Shown here: positions 58,446 through 64,000 of the stretch, piece by piece
How the letters are laid out: each line of letters starts with the position of its first letter
Position numbering within the stretch: position 1 is the stretch's first letter
Source: Aquaspirillum sp. LM1
Lineage (GTDB): Bacteria; Pseudomonadota; Gammaproteobacteria; Burkholderiales; Aquaspirillaceae
Assembly (NCBI RefSeq): GCF_002002905.1
Contig: NZ_CP019509.1
Coordinates: 2,475,001 to 2,539,000, forward strand
Length of the DNA stretch: 64,000 bases
Direction of reading: 5' to 3'
Translations under genes and position numbers: made by a program
The notes under the pieces: generated by a model
Told to the model about the DNA's origin: nothing
The model's database searches: none
Seen by the model: the letters and a program-made list of their open reading frames with translations, nothing else

Positions 58446-61196
58446 TTAGCGCCGGGTGAACACCGGCTGGTGATTGCGCAGAAACTGATCCACCCCCAGC
58501 TCGCGCAGCCGCTCCAGCCAGGTTTCCGCCACGGTGCGGGAAATGCCCAGATCAATCGCCGCCTCGCGCAACAGCGCATACTCGGTACGCAGCGTGGTGG
58601 GCATGATGCCAGGATCATCAGTATTCACCAGCACCCGCATCGGCCCCCGACGCAGACCATGGCGATTATATTCCGCGCCAGCACGCAATACGGATTCATC
58701 CGGCGGAGCCCAGCGGAAAATCGGGTGCTCGTGATAACCCTGCAAACGGGCGATATACACATTGGAAGTGGGATTGGCCTCGATCAACAGCCCCTGACGG
58801 TCGTATTGGTCCATCAAATAGTCTTGCAGCGCGTGCATGAATTCCAGCTCGGCGGGGCTATCGTGGTCTTGCAGCGGGCCTTGCTCGGGGTCGTCATGGT
58901 GCAGGGCGGCGGCAGACAGCGGCTCGCCGGCGCGGACGCGAACTTTTTTCAGCGGCACCCGTTCGCTATCGGGCAAGGCCAGCCAGGCTTCGCGCTTCAG
59001 ATACAAGGTGGCGGGCAGTAAGGCGGCGTTCGGCTGGCTGTGGCCAGACTGATCAGGCAAGGCGCAAGCTTGGCTTGCTTTGTGCAGCAGCCGCCAATCC
59101 GGCGTGGCCAGCGCCAATATGCTATCGCTGACCGCCCCTTCCAGCTCAATCAAACCTGCCGCCAGGCATAGCTGTTCGTAGCAATTGCGTCGCAAGCGCC
59201 AGGCGCGCCACAGGGTGTCGGGCTCGACAACCATGCCAGCATCGCTGGCTGACGCCCCCTCTCTGGCATGCAGCAAGGGCGTGGTATCGCCATTCAGCCA
59301 TGGCAAGTGGCGCACAAAGCGGGCCACCCGCCGCGACAGCCCCGGCAACACCTGCGCCGCCAAGGACAGGCGGCTGCTGAGCTCGCAAGCGTAATGCCAT
59401 AGCCACACCAGATTATCCAGATGCTCGTCTACCGGCAGCAGCATATCGCCCTGCCGCTCGGCCCACTGCGCCGGTGCAATGCCCAAGGCCAGCGCATGGC
59501 CCAGCCGGTCGCCATCGCGCATTGCGCAAAACTGCACGGTTTCATCAATATGGCGCATGCCAGAGGCCGGGTGGGCGTAGTCCTCGCCGGCATGCACGCT
59601 CAGGTGAAAGCCCAGGGTGGGCAAGGCGTCTGCCGGCAAAGGGCGCAAGCCGCGCCGCAGCCAGCGCAGCATGGGCGCAAATACTTCGATTTTCCAGAGG
59701 TTTTCATCGCCGGCCACATCCAGCCCGCGCACCCAGCGCGAGGGCTGGAAGGTCCATAGAGGGTTGAGGAAACCATCGAGAAACTCAGGGCGGCTCCAGC
59801 CAGTGGCGTCATGCAAACGCCCATCCAGTTCGCTGGCCTCTTTCCATAAGGCCTGGCGCTTGTCCTGGCGAGACTGCCGGCCAATGCGGGCAAAATGCAG
59901 GCAAAAATGCCAGCGCTCCAGATTGCGCACATATTGTTCCTGCGCCAGCAAACTCTCGGCACACAAGGGAGAAAACACCGACTTGCCCTGCGGCGGCTGT
60001 TGCGCCAGCCATTGATTGGCCGCCTGGGTCAAGGTGGTGCAATACGCCGCCTCGAAAGCGCCGGGCGAGCATTTGATCTCGGCATAATCCTGCTCCCCCG
60101 CCAGCAACAGGCGGAAATTATGCACGGTGTCGCGCCCCAGGTTTTTGCTGGCTTTTCGCCATGAATCACCAAAATACTCGACAAACCACGTCAGCCCCTG
60201 GCCATCCATGATCAATTTCCGGCGCAGGCGCATCAACTCAATCAACAGCCATAACACCGCCATGCGCAATTCCGGCAGCGCGCTGCGCTGGCGATACAAT
60301 ACGCACAGCCAGCACAGCAACCACAGCCAGGCCAGGCTCCATTCCTCACTGACCAGCCGCTGCGCCAGGCCCTGCCGCAGCAGGGCCAATGGGTCTTGCG
60401 CCTTAGCCCCCAGCTGCGCCAGCGTCGGCCAATCGGGCATTTCAGCCGGCTGGAGATGGGTGTAGGCATCATCGGCCAGGGTATGCGCAAGCTGCCGCAG
60501 CCACCCCGCTTGCACATCCAGTTCTTCCACATCGCGCGTGCCGCTTACTTCCCCCAGCCATAGCGCCAACACCCCGCGCACCTGGCGCAGCGCCGGGGCA
60601 TCGCGATCCGGCCAGCGCGCCGCCTGGCCCAGAATATGGTCGGTCAGCACCAGCCCATCCAGCGTCATCCCACCCAGATGCACATGGCCCTCCGCCACCG
60701 GCTTGTGCGCCAAGGGCGGCGGCGCAAAAAACGGCCACTGATGATCCAGCACCCGCTCAATATCCTGCTGTTGCGGCGTTGCATGCTGCTCGGCCAGCAC
60801 CCAACCCGCCAAATGCCAGGCCACCAGCAAGGTAGGGTCCAGCTCGCAAGCCAATTGCGCATACGCCTGCACCTGAGATTCGCGGTAATGAATGTAATCG
60901 CCATTGCTCAGCAGCAGTTGCTGGAACAACTCATCCAGCACCGGGATATCTGGGGTGTGCAACATCTGCTCGCCCCACAGCTGGGCAGCCATTTCTGCGC
61001 AGTCGTTTTGACGAAAGCGGTGGGGGTGGGCGTCATTGATGGCGTCGGCGAGCAGTTGTTGACACGTCGCAGGCGCAGGCAGCGGCGATTGCTGGCAATT
61101 TGCCAAGCCCGTCAGCTGCGCGCGCAAGCGGCCAGAGAGCTCGACAGACGTCCACACTGCGCCTAAGGCCAGGGTATGCAAGGAGCGGTGGAGCAT
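58446..61196 (-). CDS. rdrB: RADAR system adenosine deaminase RdrB
   Basis: This 916-aa protein carries the scattered active-site motifs of the adenosine deaminase fold: HVHLGG at residues 171-176 (metal histidines), HAGED at 535-539 (catalytic Glu region), NPTSN at 808-812, and NTDDPG at 858-863. It is far larger than housekeeping adenosine deaminases (about 330-350 aa) and fits RdrB (about 850-950 aa). RdrB forms a shell with RdrA. RNA editing was the first reported activity, and later work reported conversion of ATP and dATP to inosine nucleotides, aborting phage infection. Its ATG lies 3 bp after the rdrA stop, so the two are translationally coupled. Base composition is close to the host's. 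Confidence 0.88.
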   Translation of the reverse strand: MLHRSLHTLALGAVWTSVELSGRLRAQLTGLANCQQSPLPAPATCQQLLADAINDAHPHRFRQNDCAEMAAQLWGEQMLHTPDIPVLDELFQQLLLSNGDYIHYRESQVQAYAQLACELDPTLLVAWHLAGWVLAEQHATPQQQDIERVLDHQWPFFAPPPLAHKPVAEGHVHLGGMTLDGLVLTDHILGQAARWPDRDAPALRQVRGVLALWLGEVSGTRDVEELDVQAGWLRQLAHTLADDAYTHLQPAEMPDWPTLAQLGAKAQDPLALLRQGLAQRLVSEEWSLAWLWLLCWLCVLYRQRSALPELRMAVLWLLIELMRLRRKLIMDGQGLTWFVEYFGDSWRKASKNLGRDTVHNFRLLLAGEQDYAEIKCSPGAFEAAYCTTLTQAANQWLAQQPPQGKSVFSPLCAESLLAQEQYVRNLERWHFCLHFARIGRQSRQDKRQALWKEASELDGRLHDATGWSRPEFLDGFLNPLWTFQPSRWVRGLDVAGDENLWKIEVFAPMLRWLRRGLRPLPADALPTLGFHLSVHAGEDYAHPASGMRHIDETVQFCAMRDGDRLGHALALGIAPAQWAERQGDMLLPVDEHLDNLVWLWHYACELSSRLSLAAQVLPGLSRRVARFVRHLPWLNGDTTPLLHAREGASASDAGMVVEPDTLWRAWRLRRNCYEQLCLAAGLIELEGAVSDSILALATPDWRLLHKASQACALPDQSGHSQPNAALLPATLYLKREAWLALPDSERVPLKKVRVRAGEPLSAAALHHDDPEQGPLQDHDSPAELEFMHALQDYLMDQYDRQGLLIEANPTSNVYIARLQGYHEHPIFRWAPPDESVLRAGAEYNRHGLRRGPMRVLVNTDDPGIMPTTLRTEYALLREAAIDLGISRTVAETWLERLRELGVDQFLRNHQPVFTRR

Positions 61197-61199
61197 GGT

Positions 61200-63929
61200 T
61201 TACTCGGCGGGTTTGTCGAGAGGTTCGGGCGGACGTCCATAGACTGCCTCAATTGCTTCCCGAAATCGCGGAGCCAGCTCTGATTTCTTATTATATTTAG
61301 TAACAAACTCATGAAAAAGCTGATTGGCATGCTCGAAATCGGAAAAACTTACCCGAAGGGCGTGAGCAATATGAATTACCTCAATTTTCCCTTTAAATCT
61401 TAAAAACTCATCAGCCACAAGCACATGCTTTCTCATCCATTCTCTTGAGGAAAGCCCATCCCGCAAAATAGCCTCTTCAAGTATTGGCGGTGGTTCTTTT
61501 GTCACAGATATATAAATATTATTGCCACCACCAGTAATATTAATATTTTTATCTTTGGCCAGGTTATCCCCGCCATCACCCCAGCCATCGTCCTCTATCT
61601 CGTCCTCTATCTCGGCCATAGCTCGGAAAGAGCTTAGTGCCAGCTCACAGAGTGGATGTAGGGAAAGCAGACAAGTTACTGATGGCTTGCGATTTTTTTC
61701 GTTAGCCATTAATAAACCAAGAATATTTTGCTGGTACATATCGGTTCTTTTATAATCGATTTCCTTACTAATAGACCTCCAGCGGAGCTGACCGGTAGAA
61801 ACCGCATCAGAGCGGCCAAATAGGCTGCCAGTCTCCAGATAGGCAAAAGCAGACCAAACATTGAAAAATGCCATACCGAAAGAACGGAATACGCCACCTG
61901 GATCAATGGAGGGCGGATTCCCTCCACGAAAATCTAACTGCCGAGGAAAATTCAGCGAGAAACATCTTTGCATAGCATTAAAAACCAGCCATGGCGACAA
62001 TCTCAAGCCAGAACCCAGTACAAGCTTTCGCCATTGGTTAATATCATGAACGAGCTGATTTCTTGCCTCACTCTGCTGTTCAGACCAAGCAGCTCCATTA
62101 GCTTCTTGATTGACCTCAGACGGAGAATTATCTTCCTCACCATCATCTTCATAATAACCACTTGATCCAGCATAACTAGTGGTCGAATAAAAAGGTGATT
62201 TTTGTAGCAGACGAGAGATATCTCTCTCACTCACATCACGAAGCAATCCAAGCACTACCAGCTCAAACACTCGCCCCATATACCTTTGCCAAGCCATGTT
62301 TCCGCTCGTGTAATACTCACGATGTAACACCATGTCACAGCATAGGCTTTGCATCGGATCCACCGAAGCAAGATGACGAATAGCCTTCATGCTGCTCCCA
62401 GAGATAGGTGCGCCTACTTGTGGCCGAGGAAAAAACAACCCAGTATACTGCGGCAAGAATCGCAATTTAGATTTAGGCAAGTACCGTTCCAACTCTGCCT
62501 GCCATTCATTTTTAACATCGACCTTGAATCCTTGGATTTTTCCATGTTGGGCAGGCATAAACAATGGGCTATTCAATGGCGAGTCTGCATGCGCAAAATC
62601 ATCAGACAGCCAGAAAAAAAATGTCTCCGCCAATAGAAAACTTGCACATGAACTGCCCTCATGACCAAAATATGACCTCAGCTCACCCAGCCATTTAGCT
62701 GCCAAATCTTTTACCGCATCGTCTTTGCGTAGAAAAATCTTTTCTGTCATCGCTTGCGAGAGCACCTCCCAAGAACCAGACCAAGACCGGCTATCTGCAA
62801 ACTCATGCATTTGCTGCTGCAAACCAGAGAATAATAATTTTGTTCTTCGCACAAGCTGTGCCAATGCTCTGGTGGTGGAAATTGGCACATCGACAAAGCC
62901 TTGCTCCAGCCCATTAACTGGCCCGTTCAGCAATGCATTCAGCCAGGCATAAAATACCGGCGTTGAGACAATAGGCTCAATCTTACCTTGATTCACGTAG
63001 GCAAAGTAAATATTTTTGTTTTTAAGATAGTCTTTTACCTCAGGCATTTTTTGTCGATACTGCACCGGCAAGACCTTACGTTCATACTCCCACGCCAGCT
63101 CTTTTGCCGTTTCTACACTGGCAGCACTTTCTTCTTTTGACTTTTCCAACAGCCGCCCAAGAAAATTACGCCAAATCACCTCGTGATATAAAGACAAATC
63201 CCCACTGATAATCGGCATCACATAAGGGCTAGTCAGGTAACGGCGCACCACTTCCAAATTTTCAAACGCCTTGTCCAGGCCGGTGTCTACATCATCAATC
63301 GTCAGGATCAGCAGCTTTTTATCCAGCAGCTTAAGCACTTCAGCAAAAAAATCATGCACCTCCTGAATCAATTGCTGATTGCCGACAAAGGCGCGCAGCT
63401 TATCCATGCCCTTTTGGGTGTGTTCGCGCTGGTTTTGCATATGCTCCAGCGCCGCCCCCAATTTTTGCAGCTGTTTGGCCAGAGCTTGCCGCCCCAATGG
63501 ATTGCGTTGCTGTGCTTCTTCGACTTTCCTGTCACTGAGCACAGCGGCCAAGATGACGTTCAAGAAAAGATCGTCATGGTCTTCCAGCAAGGTAGGATCA
63601 ACTGGTGCGCAAATATGCACTTGCTCGAACGTCTCGGCGTTGCAGCTTTCCAAATAACGGCCAAGGTTGATCAGCACCGTGCTTTTGCCGGTGCCGCGCG
63701 CCCCATCAATCAGCACGGTATTGTGGTAGCGGTGATGCATCGGGTCGGCGCTATTGCGTGCTTGCTTGGCTAAGTCCAATGCATCGCCAACGAAGGTGGC
63801 GATGTTGCGGTAGACATCACGCGCCAACAGGGTATTGGCCATGATCTGGCCGGCGCTTTCTGGTTGATCAATCAGAAAGTAGATTTTGTCGTCGCTGGAG
63901 GCAGAATTTTGCATTGTGGACACACTCAT
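61200..63929 (-). CDS. rdrA: RADAR system ATPase RdrA
   Basis: This 909-aa protein has a P-loop ATPase domain with Walker A GARGTGKST (residues 76-84) and Walker B LLILTIDDVD (206-215), then a sensor-like VMPIISGDLSLYHE at about 237-250. The rest is large, helical and of no named family. Length, position upstream of an RdrB-type deaminase and the 3-bp spacing identify it as RdrA, the AAA+ partner that forms a ring on the RdrB shell. ATG 63929 is used; M6 (63914) is an alternative, and neither has a clear ribosome site. The middle and 3' part (about 61,250-63,250) is clearly A/T-richer than the ATPase-coding part and its neighbours. Confidence 0.86.
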   Translation of the reverse strand: MSVSTMQNSASSDDKIYFLIDQPESAGQIMANTLLARDVYRNIATFVGDALDLAKQARNSADPMHHRYHNTVLIDGARGTGKSTVLINLGRYLESCNAETFEQVHICAPVDPTLLEDHDDLFLNVILAAVLSDRKVEEAQQRNPLGRQALAKQLQKLGAALEHMQNQREHTQKGMDKLRAFVGNQQLIQEVHDFFAEVLKLLDKKLLILTIDDVDTGLDKAFENLEVVRRYLTSPYVMPIISGDLSLYHEVIWRNFLGRLLEKSKEESAASVETAKELAWEYERKVLPVQYRQKMPEVKDYLKNKNIYFAYVNQGKIEPIVSTPVFYAWLNALLNGPVNGLEQGFVDVPISTTRALAQLVRRTKLLFSGLQQQMHEFADSRSWSGSWEVLSQAMTEKIFLRKDDAVKDLAAKWLGELRSYFGHEGSSCASFLLAETFFFWLSDDFAHADSPLNSPLFMPAQHGKIQGFKVDVKNEWQAELERYLPKSKLRFLPQYTGLFFPRPQVGAPISGSSMKAIRHLASVDPMQSLCCDMVLHREYYTSGNMAWQRYMGRVFELVVLGLLRDVSERDISRLLQKSPFYSTTSYAGSSGYYEDDGEEDNSPSEVNQEANGAAWSEQQSEARNQLVHDINQWRKLVLGSGLRLSPWLVFNAMQRCFSLNFPRQLDFRGGNPPSIDPGGVFRSFGMAFFNVWSAFAYLETGSLFGRSDAVSTGQLRWRSISKEIDYKRTDMYQQNILGLLMANEKNRKPSVTCLLSLHPLCELALSSFRAMAEIEDEIEDDGWGDGGDNLAKDKNINITGGGNNIYISVTKEPPPILEEAILRDGLSSREWMRKHVLVADEFLRFKGKIEVIHIAHALRVSFSDFEHANQLFHEFVTKYNKKSELAPRFREAIEAVYGRPPEPLDKPAE

Positions 63930-64000
63930 GACATAAGGTCTAATTTGTCATAATTGTAAAGTGTATTGCCTGTCATGTGCGGCTTGATGGCAAGAAAAAA
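63930..64000 (-). promoter_or_regulatory. Upstream region of the RADAR operon (cut by window edge)
   Basis: Only 71 bp precede rdrA. On the minus strand TTTACA and TTATGT lie about 18 bp apart, a weak promoter-like pair. An interrupted inverted repeat TGACA ... TGTCA spans 63931-63952. Neither is convincing. Genes further upstream, such as accessory RADAR genes, cannot be seen. Confidence 0.25.

Noticed and set aside
58446-61196. Housekeeping adenosine deaminase (purine salvage)
   Set aside because: At 916 aa it is nearly three times too long, and it is coupled to a large ATPase gene; the RADAR interpretation explains both.

Overview
The window looks like chromosome of a high-GC betaproteobacterium, most likely Neisseriales (Chromobacteriaceae-like). 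The evidence is protein-level resemblance of the housekeeping genes and the divergent order mrcA / aroK-aroB, which recalls the ponA-pilMNOPQ-aroKB locus of that order, here without the pil genes. Four chemoreceptors and two very large GGDEF/EAL proteins suggest a motile environmental organism. The species cannot be fixed from this sequence.

Layout. 1-16,050 is mainly core genome: the end of nadB, a hypothetical gene, murI, divergent queG and tsaE-amiC, mrcA, aroK-aroB, a GNAT gene, a TatD-family gene, murJ, rpsT, ygfZ and a chemoreceptor. An elongator tRNA-Met (16,322) precedes an IS110-type element. From 18,390 to 26,920 two paralogous RTX/bluetail-like surface proteins flank ppk, yggX and a small helix-hairpin-helix gene. 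Their promoters share a spacing-conserved design: paired hexamers 10 bp apart, a perfect FNR-type box, and a TATSAT -10 element. In the second promoter a 109-bp MITE sits just after the -10 element. 26,971-30,849 holds metE/metR with a MetR box, and creA. 30,962-37,035 encodes a PhnD/PAS/GAF/GGDEF/EAL protein and a chemoreceptor. 37,335-48,870 is largely a metal locus: a multicopper oxidase, a DUF2946-like protein, rlmB, a heavy-metal RND operon, and a divergent CusRS-type two-component system with a CusR-like operator. Copper or silver is the probable substrate. 48,849-54,478 holds an Aer-like receptor and a second GGDEF/EAL protein.

54,700-56,075 is a stand-alone TnpB (IS605/IS1341-type) element with an intact nuclease core and an omega-RNA-like 3' end. 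A Cache chemoreceptor follows. Then, on the minus strand, come two large adjacent genes at 58,446-63,929: a P-loop ATPase and a large adenosine-deaminase-fold protein. In size, order, spacing and motifs they match the RADAR anti-phage system (rdrA-rdrB). Another copy of the MITE lies just beyond rdrB.

The observations most worth following up are the RADAR locus with its mosaic base composition, the shared RTX promoter architecture, and the MITE family with 11-bp terminal repeats and 4-bp target duplications.
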